A DNA stretch of 12,394 nt from Alphaproteobacteria bacterium (lineage in GTDB: Bacteria; Pseudomonadota; Alphaproteobacteria; JAAXGF01). Of this stretch, positions 1 to 7,358 are shown piece by piece. Location of the stretch: positions 1 to 12,394 of the forward strand of contig JAAXGF010000298.1 in NCBI GenBank assembly GCA_012267605.1, given 5' to 3'. Under the pieces are notes generated by a model. It did no database searches. It had not been told where the DNA came from and was given only the letters and a program-made list of their open reading frames with translations. The position numbers were made by a program, and so were the translations under genes. Positions within the stretch are counted from its first letter, which is position 1. The number at the start of each line of letters is the position of its first letter.

Positions 1-1325
1 GTCTTGTCGAACACGACCGTATCCACCGTGGCCAGTCGTTCCAGGGCGTCGCTGCGCTTGACCAGACAACCCCTTTGGAACAGTTGCCCAACGGCGCCGA
101 CCTGTACTGCGGGGACGGCCAGGCCGAGTGCGCAGGGGCAGGTGACAATGAGCACGGCAACGGCGATCAACAACGCCGCTTGCCAGCCCATGCCAAAGCC
201 CAGATTCCAAACTATGAATGCGGTGAGAGCCAGGGTGTGGACGGCGGGCGTGTAATAGCGCGATAGGCGATCTGCGAGACGTACGTAGCGGGTGCGGCTC
301 TGCTCGGCTGCCTCCATCAGAGCGGTGATTTCCGACAGTAGTGTTCCCTCACCTATGGCTTTGCTCTCAACCGTGACGGTAGCGCCCAAATTGCGTGATC
401 CGGCGTGGACCCGGGTTCCGCATTCGGCGGGACGCGGCGTGGATTCACCGCTGACCAAGCTATCGTCCACCTCGGTATGTCCCTCGATGACTCGTCCGTC
501 CACGGGAAAGCGTTCGCCGGCGGCGACCTGGAGTCGGTCGCCTACCCTCACTGAGGCTAAGGTAACAAGCTCAAGGACACCGGACGGGTCGAACCGGTGG
601 ACATTGGTACCGCGAAGGGCAAGCAGATTCGCCGATGCCGAATGGGTTTTTGTGCGCAAAGAGGAATCAAGGGTGCGGCCGATGAGGAGCAGGAACAGCA
701 AGGTGGTCGCTGCGTCAAAATAAACATGTTCGGCTCCGGCAATGGTTTGCTGCAAACTCATCCCGGTGGTCAACAACACGGCGACCGAGATCGGCACATC
801 CATGTTAGCGGTTCGAGCCTGCAAGGCGCCGAGGGCGGAACGGAAAAACGGCCGGCCCGCGTAAGCCACGGTTGGCAAAGCGATGAGTGCGGCAACCCAG
901 TGCAGTAGGTCGCGGGTCGTGCCGCTCATGTCCTGGACCAGACCTGCCCACACCGCCACCGAGATGAGCATGACGTTGGCCGCACCGAATCCTGCGACGG
1001 CGAGGGCCTGGAGCAGGTATCGATCCATTGTTGGCGTCGCCGCCACGTTGGCGTCGAATGGCACGAGGTGGAATCCCATGCGTTCGATTTTGTCAACCAG
1101 GTCTCGAGGGTCTGCGGTTTCCGGTTCCCACACTAGGCGCATGCGCTTTGAGGTGGCGTTGACCCGGGCACTGACAACGCCATCAATCTGTGACAATGCG
1201 CTTTCGATTTGACGCACGCACGACGCGCAGTGCATGCCCTCGACAATCATAGAAAGCTGGGCCGTACCGTCTTGTCCCTGCGAAATGAATGGCCCTGGGT
1301 CGATGGTATCGGCGGTAGTTTTCAC
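1..1325 (-). CDS. ccoI: Copper-translocating P1B-type ATPase CcoI/FixI, N-terminal 441 residues (runs off window)
   Basis: Inner-membrane Cu(I)-exporting ATPase that supplies copper for the CuB centre of cbb3 oxidase. Residues 1-22 form a short leader. A heavy-metal-binding domain follows with GMHCASC (C33 and C36). Four hydrophobic segments precede the actuator domain, which carries SGES (292-295) in the place of the canonical TGE loop. Two further membrane segments follow, with the metal-gating CPC motif at C396-P397-C398 (132-140). The reading frame reaches the window edge at D440-K-T, the start of the phosphorylated DKTGT motif, so the ATP-binding part lies outside. The start is GTG at 1325: it overlaps the fixH stop as GTGA, and GGGAGA lies a few bases upstream. 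Last visible gene of the cbb3 operon, so translational coupling to fixH is likely. The CPC motif plus its position after fixH distinguish it from a general CopA. Truncation is only by the window edge. Confidence 0.96.
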   Translation of the reverse strand, partial: MKTTADTIDPGPFISQGQDGTAQLSMIVEGMHCASCVRQIESALSQIDGVVSARVNATSKRMRLVWEPETADPRDLVDKIERMGFHLVPFDANVAATPTMDRYLLQALAVAGFGAANVMLISVAVWAGLVQDMSGTTRDLLHWVAALIALPTVAYAGRPFFRSALGALQARTANMDVPISVAVLLTTGMSLQQTIAGAEHVYFDAATTLLFLLLIGRTLDSSLRTKTHSASANLLALRGTNVHRFDPSGVLELVTLASVRVGDRLQVAAGERFPVDGRVIEGHTEVDDSLVSGESTPRPAECGTRVHAGSRNLGATVTVESKAIGEGTLLSEITALMEAAEQSRTRYVRLADRLSRYYTPAVHTLALTAFIVWNLGFGMGWQAALLIAVAVLIVTCPCALGLAVPAVQVGAVGQLFQRGCLVKRSDALERLATVDTVVFDK

Positions 1326-1846
1326 CGGGCTTCTCCCAAGCGGAATTCGAAGTCGCGCCGAAACGGAGTGCCATCTGCCGCCTTGGCGGTAAAGCGAAAC
1401 CGCCAGGCACCCGACCTAGGCAATTTCTCGGCAAACCAGTAACGCCCGCGTGTAGTTGATTCGGCTTGGAGAACTGGGGAATCAAAGATTTCTTGCATGG
1501 GGTGAACTAAGCGGCCACGCACTCCCTCAGCCGAGACACCGCCGCCATTGCCATCAATCAGGGAGACTTCGGCGATTACCAGCTTGGGCTCATCAGCGTC
1601 CCGACTCAGCAATAGTTCGGCTCGCCAACCTAGCTCGTTTTGGCGGGCGATCGCGTCAATCTGCTCATTGTAGGAGAGTCCCTGGCGGTAGGGGGATTCC
1701 TCGGCGCGGCCCGGCCAGGTGTCCAACGCCCAATAAAGGTAAACCAGGTTGACCACGGCGGGGACGCCGAGAAAGGCGACAAGACCGAGGAGTACATGGC
1801 GCCCAGTGAGGCGGAATTGTTGACGGGTGAAAGGTTCCAGGGTCAT
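1322..1846 (-). CDS. fixH: cbb3 oxidase assembly protein FixH/CcoH
   Basis: Small membrane-anchored protein (174 residues) needed for assembly and stability of cbb3 oxidase; in studied bacteria it associates with CcoN and the assembly intermediate. Visible: the family motif LTGRHVLLG leading into one transmembrane segment (about 17-41), then a periplasmic FixH domain with S51-PYRQGLSYN and the segment EQIDAIARQNELGW (61-74), which are the most conserved stretches of the family. The rest is beta-rich and ends with the FxFRxxFEFRL type tail. The start at ATG 1846 gives the standard N-terminus (MTLEPF) and lies 19 bp after the ccoP stop. A longer TTG-initiated reading would run into ccoP and is less likely. 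The ribosome binding site is weak, so coupling to ccoP translation is probable. It follows ccoP directly; a ccoG gene, usually between them, is absent. Confidence 0.93.
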   Translation of the reverse strand: MTLEPFTRQQFRLTGRHVLLGLVAFLGVPAVVNLVYLYWALDTWPGRAEESPYRQGLSYNEQIDAIARQNELGWRAELLLSRDADEPKLVIAEVSLIDGNGGGVSAEGVRGRLVHPMQEIFDSPVLQAESTTRGRYWFAEKLPRSGAWRFRFTAKAADGTPFRRDFEFRLGEAR

Positions 1847-1865
1847 GGCGAGGCCATCGTGCGGT

Positions 1866-2756
1866 TCAGTCGGATTCGTCTCCGTCTTCGGTGGGCTGGC
1901 CACCCCCGAGGGCATGCACGAATATGGCAAGCTGCTTGATCGTCACGCTGTCAAGCCGTTTGCTCCAGCTCGGCATGACCCCTTGGCGACCGCCATGAAT
2001 TGTCTTGCGTACAGTGGCAAGGTCGCCGCCATAAATCCAAAAACCGTCAGCCAAATTCGGCGCCCCAACTTCTTCGATTCCGAGACCGAATTCTCCATGG
2101 CATCCGGCACAATTATCTGAAAAAGTTTCGGCCCCCATGATCGCAGCTTTCCAATCATGGTCGGCACCTGAAAGTGACAACACGTAGTTGGCGACCTTTT
2201 GAATTTGTGACCGGTCGAGGATTTGGTCGCGGCCGAAAGCGAGCATCTGCGACTGCCGGGATTCGTCATGGTTCGAATTGATTCCAACGGCGATAGATTG
2301 TTCGATTTCGGCGAGAGACCCACCCCATAGCCACGAATCATCAGCGAGGTTCGGGAACTCGCGACGGCCTTGGGCGTCGGTGCCGTGACATACGACACAG
2401 TTGTCGCCGAAAGCGGCTTTACCGCCCTTGAGCGCTAAATCGCGGAGTTCGGCGTCACCGGCAATATCATCGACGCTCATCCCCGCCATGCGCGTGACCC
2501 ACGGGGACTGGGCGTCTGTCGCAGCCGCCAACTGGTCCGCCACCACTTGCCGCTGCTGATAATTGAGAATACCGGGCGTAAAGTCGCTCAGACTCGGCCA
2601 TGCGGGCATGGCAATCCAATACGCCAGTGCCCAGAGAAACGCGATACGCAAACACCAGCTCATCCAGCGGGGCGGATTCGTGTCGAGTTCGGTGATGCCG
2701 TCCCATTCGTGGCCAGTGATCTCGGTACCCGTGACTTCGTCCCGCTTTACCGCCAT
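1866..2756 (-). CDS. ccoP: cbb3-type cytochrome c oxidase subunit III, dihaem cytochrome c CcoP
   Basis: Membrane-anchored dihaem cytochrome c (296 residues) that passes electrons from soluble c-type cytochromes or the bc1 complex to CcoO and CcoN. The N-terminus carries the typical GHEWDGITELDTNPPRWM motif (15-32), followed by one transmembrane helix (about 32-50). The periplasmic part holds two cytochrome c domains, each with a CXXCH haem site: C120-H124 (CVVCH) and C216-H220 (CAGCH). Candidate axial methionines are M171 in SQMLAFG and M261 in GVMPSW. Both domains share the PNLAD...W.(W/Y)GG signature, showing internal duplication. Length matches the family (about 290-310). The ATG at 2756 sits inside the end of ccoQ (10-bp overlap) and has an AGGA about 9 bases upstream. 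The C-terminus has an acidic tail (EDGDESD). Confidence 0.97.
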   Translation of the reverse strand: MAVKRDEVTGTEITGHEWDGITELDTNPPRWMSWCLRIAFLWALAYWIAMPAWPSLSDFTPGILNYQQRQVVADQLAAATDAQSPWVTRMAGMSVDDIAGDAELRDLALKGGKAAFGDNCVVCHGTDAQGRREFPNLADDSWLWGGSLAEIEQSIAVGINSNHDESRQSQMLAFGRDQILDRSQIQKVANYVLSLSGADHDWKAAIMGAETFSDNCAGCHGEFGLGIEEVGAPNLADGFWIYGGDLATVRKTIHGGRQGVMPSWSKRLDSVTIKQLAIFVHALGGGQPTEDGDESD

Positions 2757-2911
2757 GGGCGATCGTCCTTTTCCAAGGGTTGGCGTGCGGCGCGATCGAA
2801 ACGCTTCTTGTTAGCCGGCAAGAAGGCATAAACGACCACGGCAAAAAAAATCACCATGAGGTAGATCAGACCCCAGGTCTGGGCGAAATAGGCGAGATCG
2901 TCGTAGCTCAT
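2747..2911 (-). CDS. ccoQ: cbb3-type cytochrome oxidase small subunit CcoQ
   Basis: Short single-span membrane protein of 54 residues, encoded between ccoO and ccoP as in other fixNOQP operons. CcoQ-type subunits stabilise the cbb3 complex and can be dispensable. One transmembrane helix spans about residues 15-31, followed by a positively charged cytosolic segment (PANKKRFDRAARQ) and the usual C-terminal end with EKDDRPW. The ATG at 2911 is 7 bp after the ccoO stop, and TGAGG overlapping that stop is a good ribosome binding site. The 3' end overlaps the ccoP start by 10 bp. Small-size families are poorly conserved in sequence, so the call rests on size, topology and position; nothing else is expected here. 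Confidence 0.9.
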   Translation of the reverse strand: MSYDDLAYFAQTWGLIYLMVIFFAVVVYAFLPANKKRFDRAARQPLEKDDRPWR

Positions 2912-2918
2912 GTGCGCC

Positions 2919-3653
2919 TCATCGCAAATTGGGGCCCTCGGCCTTGTAGTCCTGGAAATCCACCAGGGTCCCAAGCATTTGCAAGTACGATACCAAAGCA
3001 TCCATTTCGGATAGCCGGTCGGCGTTGCCGTCGAAATTTCGAATGTTGACGTTTTCTCCGTAGCGTTCGAGCAGGCCTTCAGCATCACCCGAGTCCTCGT
3101 CGACCTGCGCCCTGGCATCCCGTGCCGCGAATTCAATCATCTCGTCGCTGTAGGGTACGCCAACGCGCTGCAAGGCCGCGAGATGCAACCCCAACTGGTC
3201 GGGTCGCAAGGGACGCTCCGCTAGAAACGGATACCCGGGCATCACCGATTCGGGAACGATCTCACGCGGAGCGACCAAATGGGCCACGTGCCAGGCGTCG
3301 GAATACTTGCCGCCGATACGCGCGAGATCGGGGCCAGTCCGCTTTGATCCCCAAAGAAACGGATGGTCGTAAATGGATTCGGCGGCCAGGCTATAGTGCC
3401 CATACCGTTCGACGTCGTCGCGCAGAGAGCGGATCATTTGCGAATGGCAAGCGTAACAGCCTTCGCGTATGTAAATTTCGCGGCCGGCCAGCTCCAGAGG
3501 AGTGTACGGCCGCATTCCGCGAACCTTTTCCACGGTGCTGTCGATGGTGAAGAGGGGGACGATCTCAAACAAACCGCCTAGCGAGGCTACGCCGATTAAA
3601 AATATCACGAACAGGATTGAATTCCGTTCGAGGATGACGTGTTTCCGGAGCAC
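2919..3653 (-). CDS. ccoO: cbb3-type cytochrome c oxidase subunit II, monohaem cytochrome c CcoO
   Basis: Membrane-anchored monohaem cytochrome c (244 residues), core partner of CcoN in the terminal oxidase. Begins with the typical LRKHVILERNSILFVIF and one transmembrane helix (about 12-34). The conserved segment RPYTPLELAGREIYIREGC leads to a single CXXCH haem site at C66-H70 (CYACHSQM). Further family marks are RYGHYSLAAES, the HPFLWGSKRTGPDLARIGGKY motif (two stretches), and the C-terminal ALVSYLQMLGT. The start is GTG at 3653, chosen because AGGGGA lies about seven bases upstream, 9 bp after the ccoN stop. ccoN and ccoO are in the same reading frame, separated by TAG and three sense codons before the GTG. 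Insertion of about 30 residues (roughly 170-205) before the last helix is acidic and somewhat longer than in short CcoO versions. Confidence 0.97.
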   Translation of the reverse strand: MLRKHVILERNSILFVIFLIGVASLGGLFEIVPLFTIDSTVEKVRGMRPYTPLELAGREIYIREGCYACHSQMIRSLRDDVERYGHYSLAAESIYDHPFLWGSKRTGPDLARIGGKYSDAWHVAHLVAPREIVPESVMPGYPFLAERPLRPDQLGLHLAALQRVGVPYSDEMIEFAARDARAQVDEDSGDAEGLLERYGENVNIRNFDGNADRLSEMDALVSYLQMLGTLVDFQDYKAEGPNLR

Positions 3654-3662
3654 GGCTATCCC

Positions 3663-5276
3663 CTAACGCACCGGCTCGGGTTGGGCTTTGGGTAGCTCAG
3701 TCTCGACCATACCACTCTTGATCGTTCGCCAGACGTTGTAGGCACCGATCAGAGCCCCCAGCAAATAGAGCAAGCCACCGAGCGCGCGGGCGAAGTAATA
3801 GGGATGCATGGCCACCACGCTATCGATAAAGGAATAATCGAAATATCCCGCTTCATCGTAAGTGCGCCACATCAACGCCTGGGTAATTCCAGAATTCCAC
3901 ATCGATGTGAGATATATGACGACTCCGGCAAGTCCCAGCCAAAAATGCCAGGCCACCATGCGGGAAGAATACATGCCGGGACGCTTCCAGAGCCAGGGAA
4001 CCAAAGTGTAGATCGTACCGAAGGTAATGAGACCCAGCCAACCCAGGGCGCCACCGTGAACGTGGCCGACGGTCCAATCAGTGTAATGGGATAAGGAATT
4101 GACTGCTTTGATGGCCATGAACGAGCCTTCGAAGGTGGACAGTCCATAAAAGGCGACCGCGGCCAGTAGAAAGCGAATGGACGGGTCGGTTCGCAATTTG
4201 TCCCACGCGCCGTTGAGGGTCATGACACCATTGATCATGGCCGACCAAGAGGGCACCAGCAGCACAATGGAAAACGTCATCCCTAGGGTCTGAACCCAGT
4301 CGGGGAGCGCCGTGTAATGGAGATGGTGCGACCCCACCCAGAGATACATAAAGGTGATTCCCCAAAAGCCGATAATCCCTAGACGGTACGAATAGATCGG
4401 CCGGTCGACGCTTTTGGGCAGGAAGTAATACATCATTCCAAGAAAGCCAGCGGTAAGGAAGAACCCGACGGCATTGTGGCCGTACCACCATTGGGTCATG
4501 GCGTCCTGTACGCCGGAGAATAGACCGTAGCTCTTGGTTGCACCCAGAGCGATCGGCACGGCCAGGGCGTTGACGATATGGAGCATGGCCACGACCACGA
4601 TGAACGCCAGGTAATACCAATTGGCAACGTAAATGTGCGGCTCGGCGCGCCGAGCCAGCGTCTTCATGTAGACGATAAAATAGGTAACCCAGACGACGAC
4701 CAACCAGATGTCGGCGTACCATTCCGGCTCGGCATACTCCCGCGACTGGGTGATGCCCAACAGGTACCCGGTGGCGGCGATGATGCAAAACAGATTAAAC
4801 CCGAGAAGCACGAACCAAGGTGCGAGCGTTCCGGCCAGCCGGGCCTTGGAGGTTCTTTGTACGACGTAGAACGAGGTGGCGATGAGCGCGTTGCCGCCGA
4901 AGCCGAAAATCACGGCGGAAGTGTGCACCGGCCTCAGTCGGCCAAAATTGGTCCACGGCAGGTCAAAATTAAGCGCCGGGTAAGTGAGCTGCCACGCAAG
5001 CCAATCGCCAACGGCGAACCCCACGATACCCCAGAACAGGGCAATCAGAATGCCCGCGCGGGTAACCTCATCGTTGTATTCCAAACTTTCCGGGCTTATC
5101 GGCTTCCGCCGCGTGGCGTAAGTGATGAGCGCGACAGTTCCGAGCAGGGCGGCGGCAAAAAACATACCGCCGTGAATAGCCATGAGATGGTCATGGGAGA
5201 TCGCCACCGTGACCAAACTGACGAGTGCGAGACCGCCGAGGCCGATAAACCCGAATAGAGTTTCCGATTGACTCAA
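3663..5276 (-). CDS. ccoN: cbb3-type cytochrome c oxidase subunit I, catalytic CcoN
   Basis: Catalytic haem-copper oxidase subunit (537 residues, about 12-14 membrane helices) that reduces O2 to water at high affinity and pumps protons. The metal ligands can be placed: H118 (in RPVHTSAVIFG) and H407 for low-spin haem b, H405 for haem b3, and H267 (WYGHNAV), H317 and H318 (GSHHLHY) for CuB. Y311 stands six residues before H317, as expected for the cross-linked tyrosine of the C family; the spacings 267-311-317-405-407 equal those known for Pseudomonas stutzeri CcoN (207-251-257-345-347). E383 falls in the conserved STFEGSFMA. An N-terminal extension of about 60 residues with two extra hydrophobic segments is common in alphaproteobacterial versions. 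The start is probably TTG at 5276, with a GAGGGG-like purine run upstream; no ATG or GTG lies in frame before the upstream stop. First gene of the operon. Confidence 0.98.
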   Translation of the reverse strand: MSQSETLFGFIGLGGLALVSLVTVAISHDHLMAIHGGMFFAAALLGTVALITYATRRKPISPESLEYNDEVTRAGILIALFWGIVGFAVGDWLAWQLTYPALNFDLPWTNFGRLRPVHTSAVIFGFGGNALIATSFYVVQRTSKARLAGTLAPWFVLLGFNLFCIIAATGYLLGITQSREYAEPEWYADIWLVVVWVTYFIVYMKTLARRAEPHIYVANWYYLAFIVVVAMLHIVNALAVPIALGATKSYGLFSGVQDAMTQWWYGHNAVGFFLTAGFLGMMYYFLPKSVDRPIYSYRLGIIGFWGITFMYLWVGSHHLHYTALPDWVQTLGMTFSIVLLVPSWSAMINGVMTLNGAWDKLRTDPSIRFLLAAVAFYGLSTFEGSFMAIKAVNSLSHYTDWTVGHVHGGALGWLGLITFGTIYTLVPWLWKRPGMYSSRMVAWHFWLGLAGVVIYLTSMWNSGITQALMWRTYDEAGYFDYSFIDSVVAMHPYYFARALGGLLYLLGALIGAYNVWRTIKSGMVETELPKAQPEPVR

Positions 5277-5737
5277 CGTCCCACCCCCCTCGTGTTTCGA
5301 CGCATGGACTTGTTGCCAAACGATGGGATCAGTCGACCCATAAAATCAAGACCTTCGTGATCTTTGGCTGGGCCAAAGTCCGGGATCGGCACCCAATCTC
5401 CAGCCTGGAGCGAATTTGAGAGCCAACCCCTCGCGATTGTCGACGACACCGCGTAGCGCCCTACATAAACCAGAAACCTACCCCGGACCGGGTGTGCAAT
5501 CACGTACTCAATTCGAAAAACTCGAAGGCAGGATTTTCCATCCACCAAATCCAACCGATGGACCGCACCTTTTTCCGCTCATATGGGTGGCACGGCGTGA
5601 TCGGCAACAATAATCAGGGAATGTCCCTATTTGATAGAATCATTTCGGTTCATTGCGGTGTGCTCCCCATATGTGCCTGTGATTCGCTATAATTGACCAA
5701 TTCAGGGGAAAACCTTCGCAGTGAGGCGGATACGCAA
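5277..5737. promoter_or_regulatory. Divergent intergenic region between ccoN and the secreted-protein gene
   Basis: About 460 bp separate the ccoN start from the plus-strand start at 5738, so both promoters should lie here. A TATAAT at 5688-5693 on the plus strand is the best -10 element and would serve the downstream gene, with a leader of about 40 bases; no good -35 was seen. No canonical FNR/FixK box (TTGAT-N4-ATCAA) was found for ccoN. The closest is an imperfect dyad TGATAGAATCA at 5632-5642, with a 3-base instead of 4-base spacer. ATGGG at 5324-5328 can pair with CCCAT at 5337-5341. A 93-residue minus-strand open frame (5273-5554) overlaps the ccoN start and resembles nothing known, so I treat the region as non-coding. 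Confidence 0.55.
5688..5693 (+). promoter_or_regulatory. Candidate -10 element TATAAT
   Basis: Perfect consensus hexamer 45 bp upstream of the ATG at 5738. No matching -35 hexamer is obvious at 16-18 bp spacing. Its position overlaps the alternative TTG start at 5693, which argues that translation starts at 5738 instead. Confidence 0.4.
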
Positions 5738-6406
5738 ATGCGGATATTCCACCTGTTGCTCGCCGTCGCGGCTGTTAGCCTCATCGGGGCTGCCGCGACG
5801 GCCGACTCCCATCGCTACGCCTACATTGTGCTAAAATGCTCGAAGGGCAACTTCATCACCAGCATTTTTCATTACGCAAGCGCGATGGCGCGACACCACG
5901 GTGAGCAAGAGCTCGAGGAAGCCATCATCACCCGATTCGCCAAGGATAACGATAGCAAGTGTGAAGGCTACGTTGCACGTTTTACCACCCGCGCTCTTGC
6001 AGAAAAGTACTGGGCCCAAATGGTCGAGGGTGTGCGCCAATTTTGTCCTGGTGGAGAAGACGGCAAGTCCCATTGCACCGGACCTTTCACGTTCGTCAAG
6101 GTCTATCCGTGGCCGCCGCCGCGAATACGCGTTGTCCACGAGGGGCTACAAAATTGCGTTCGTCCGTCGGAGCGGATTGGTGAGCCGTGCGGCGAAGGCA
6201 ACCGTCTATTTGTCAGCGCGGAGAACCTGTGCCCGGAAGCCTTTCAAATTCAGATCTGTATAGAACGGCCCGATGAAAATATGGACTGTGCGTCAAGGCG
6301 AAAGGTTGGCGCTGGCGGCCTCATGTCATTGTCGGCCTGCGACAGCACCGGTAACTGGTGGTACATCGCGTGCCCGATTGGCCAAGCCTGCGACATGCGC
6401 AATTAG
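5738..6406 (+). CDS. Exported cysteine-rich protein of unknown function (222 residues)
   Basis: I do not recognise a family. The N-terminus is a clear Sec signal peptide: MRIFH, a hydrophobic stretch (6-19) and an A-T-A site with probable cleavage after residue 22. The mature part carries 12 cysteines (34, 75, 103, 113, 140, 151, 165, 174, 184, 201, 212, 218). The even number suggests up to six disulphides in the periplasm or outside the cell. Residues 25-130 have mixed helical character and end at a proline-rich hinge (WPPPRI). Residues 139-218 hold two thirds of the cysteines and look like a small disulphide-rich domain with a near-repeat of EPCG...NLC and ACD...IAC. No CXXCH haem motif is present. 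The ATG at 5738 is chosen because it begins the signal peptide and has GAGGCGG about eight bases upstream; a TTG at 5693 would bury the signal peptide. It is divergent from ccoN, with no evidence of a functional link. Confidence 0.8.
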   Translation: MRIFHLLLAVAAVSLIGAAATADSHRYAYIVLKCSKGNFITSIFHYASAMARHHGEQELEEAIITRFAKDNDSKCEGYVARFTTRALAEKYWAQMVEGVRQFCPGGEDGKSHCTGPFTFVKVYPWPPPRIRVVHEGLQNCVRPSERIGEPCGEGNRLFVSAENLCPEAFQIQICIERPDENMDCASRRKVGAGGLMSLSACDSTGNWWYIACPIGQACDMRN

Positions 6407-6683
6407 TTTGAGGTGTCAACCTCACGACCCGAGCGGCTCAAGCTTCGGATACTCAAGGATGTAATGGGGCTCCCTGATCGCTCGACAAATTTGCAGATTC
6501 CATCGAGCCGATACGGAATCCGCGATGACGTTAAAGAATATTTTAATTAATTCGGACCATAAAATTTGCCTCACACGAAAGGTGAGGATACGTAGGCGCG
6601 TCCGTCGCCTAAGCGGTATCAATTTATGTTGGAGAAATTAAGTTTATCCCAAAAAAACAGCAAATTAGATTGAAATCAAAACA
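6407..6683. other. AT-rich intergenic region with small hairpins
   Basis: No gene seen. Just after the preceding stop, TGAGGT (6409-6414) can pair with ACCTCA (6419-6424) around a four-base loop; no T-run follows, so it is a weak terminator candidate at best. From about 6530 the DNA becomes clearly AT-rich, as expected of a promoter for the Sel1-repeat gene, but no convincing -35/-10 pair stands out. Two adjacent hairpins lie inside: CCTCAC (6569-6574) with GTGAGG (6582-6587), and TAGGCG (6593-6598) with CGCCTA (6606-6611). Confidence 0.5.
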
Positions 6684-7253
6684 ATGAAAAATCTGATCTT
6701 TGCGTTAGTTATTTCATCTATAATTATATATTCGGAAAAGTCATTTGGAGGTGATGTCGAGCGTGGTGTGAACGCCTATATCGAACAAAATTACGTGGCT
6801 GCCCATGCGGAATTTTCCGAGCTGGCCCAACAGGGCGACCCCAGTGCCCAATATTGGCTGGGATTCATGCACGAAAATGGGAACGGCGTGCCGCAAAACT
6901 ATTCCGAAGCAAAAAAATGGTACGAACGTTCGGTCGGCCAAGGCAAGGCGTCGGCCCAAGTTCAACTGGCGGATATGTACTATTACGGCAGAGGCGTGCC
7001 CAAGGACTATGTCCAGTCCTACGCCTACTACGATCTTGCGGCGGCCCAGGGCGTGGAATACGCGGAATTCAATCGTGACAAGGTCGCCCACGGTATGACC
7101 GATGCGGAGATCGCCGAAGCCCAAGGCAGGGCAACGAACTTATCGGGCCGTGAAGGCGATGAGAACGCGGATGACGCTTACGCCCGCGCCCAAGAGAGGC
7201 TTAGCAAGAGAAACCGCTTTTGGGAGTTCCTGAAGTTTCATTGGGAAGATTGA
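6684..7253 (+). CDS. Exported Sel1-repeat (SLR, TPR-like) protein
   Basis: Small protein of 189 residues with an N-terminal signal peptide (about 1-22, MKNLIF plus hydrophobic core) and alpha-solenoid Sel1-like repeats. A first half-helix pair (29-52) is followed by two full repeats: 53-88 (SAQYWLGFMHENGNGVPQNY, then SEAKKWYERSVGQGK) and 89-124 (ASAQVQLADMYYYGRGVPKD, then YVQSYAYYDLAAAQG). The family uses such repeats for protein-protein contacts, often in envelope stress or signalling; no specific partner can be named. Residues 137-151 (GMTDAEIAEAQGRA) are the frequent capping helix of bacterial SLR proteins. The last 35 residues are charged and end with WEFLKFHWED. The ATG at 6684 is chosen because it begins the signal peptide; no good ribosome binding site is visible upstream. 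The start of the gene is notably AT-rich compared with its remainder. Confidence 0.9.
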   Translation: MKNLIFALVISSIIIYSEKSFGGDVERGVNAYIEQNYVAAHAEFSELAQQGDPSAQYWLGFMHENGNGVPQNYSEAKKWYERSVGQGKASAQVQLADMYYYGRGVPKDYVQSYAYYDLAAAQGVEYAEFNRDKVAHGMTDAEIAEAQGRATNLSGREGDENADDAYARAQERLSKRNRFWEFLKFHWED

Positions 7254-7333
7254 TTGTTTGTTCTGCGGCTAGCTGCACACGGGGAATAAATAATAACCTG
7301 GGCGTCGGCATGTACCCGTCGCGAACCAGGTAA

Positions 7334-7358
7334 ATGTGGTGCGATCCCAACACCACAT
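7334..7358. repeat. Perfect 8-bp inverted repeat (hairpin, 9-base loop)
   Basis: ATGTGGTG and CACCACAT flank the loop CGATCCCAA. It is the strongest of the four adjacent dyads between the Sel1-repeat gene and the next gene, and is not followed by a T-tract. Confidence 0.7.

Noticed and set aside
4078..4788. 236-codon minus-strand open frame inside ccoN in a shifted phase
   Set aside because: It overlaps the catalytic core of ccoN on the same strand; its Arg/His/Gly-rich product is typical of an out-of-phase reading of a GC-rich membrane protein gene.
4578..5258. 226-codon plus-strand open frame antisense to ccoN
   Set aside because: Low-complexity charged composition and complete overlap with a certain gene; no ribosome site or family resemblance.
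5273..5554. 93-codon minus-strand frame upstream of ccoN
   Set aside because: It overlaps the ccoN start, resembles no protein I know and occupies the expected promoter region; kept only as a remote possibility.
5631..5644. FNR-like box TTGATAGAATCATT
   Set aside because: The half sites are separated by three bases instead of four and the second half is imperfect, so it is not called an FNR site.
6409..6424. Hairpin after the secreted-protein stop as an intrinsic terminator
   Set aside because: A 6-bp stem is present but no T-run follows on the plus strand.
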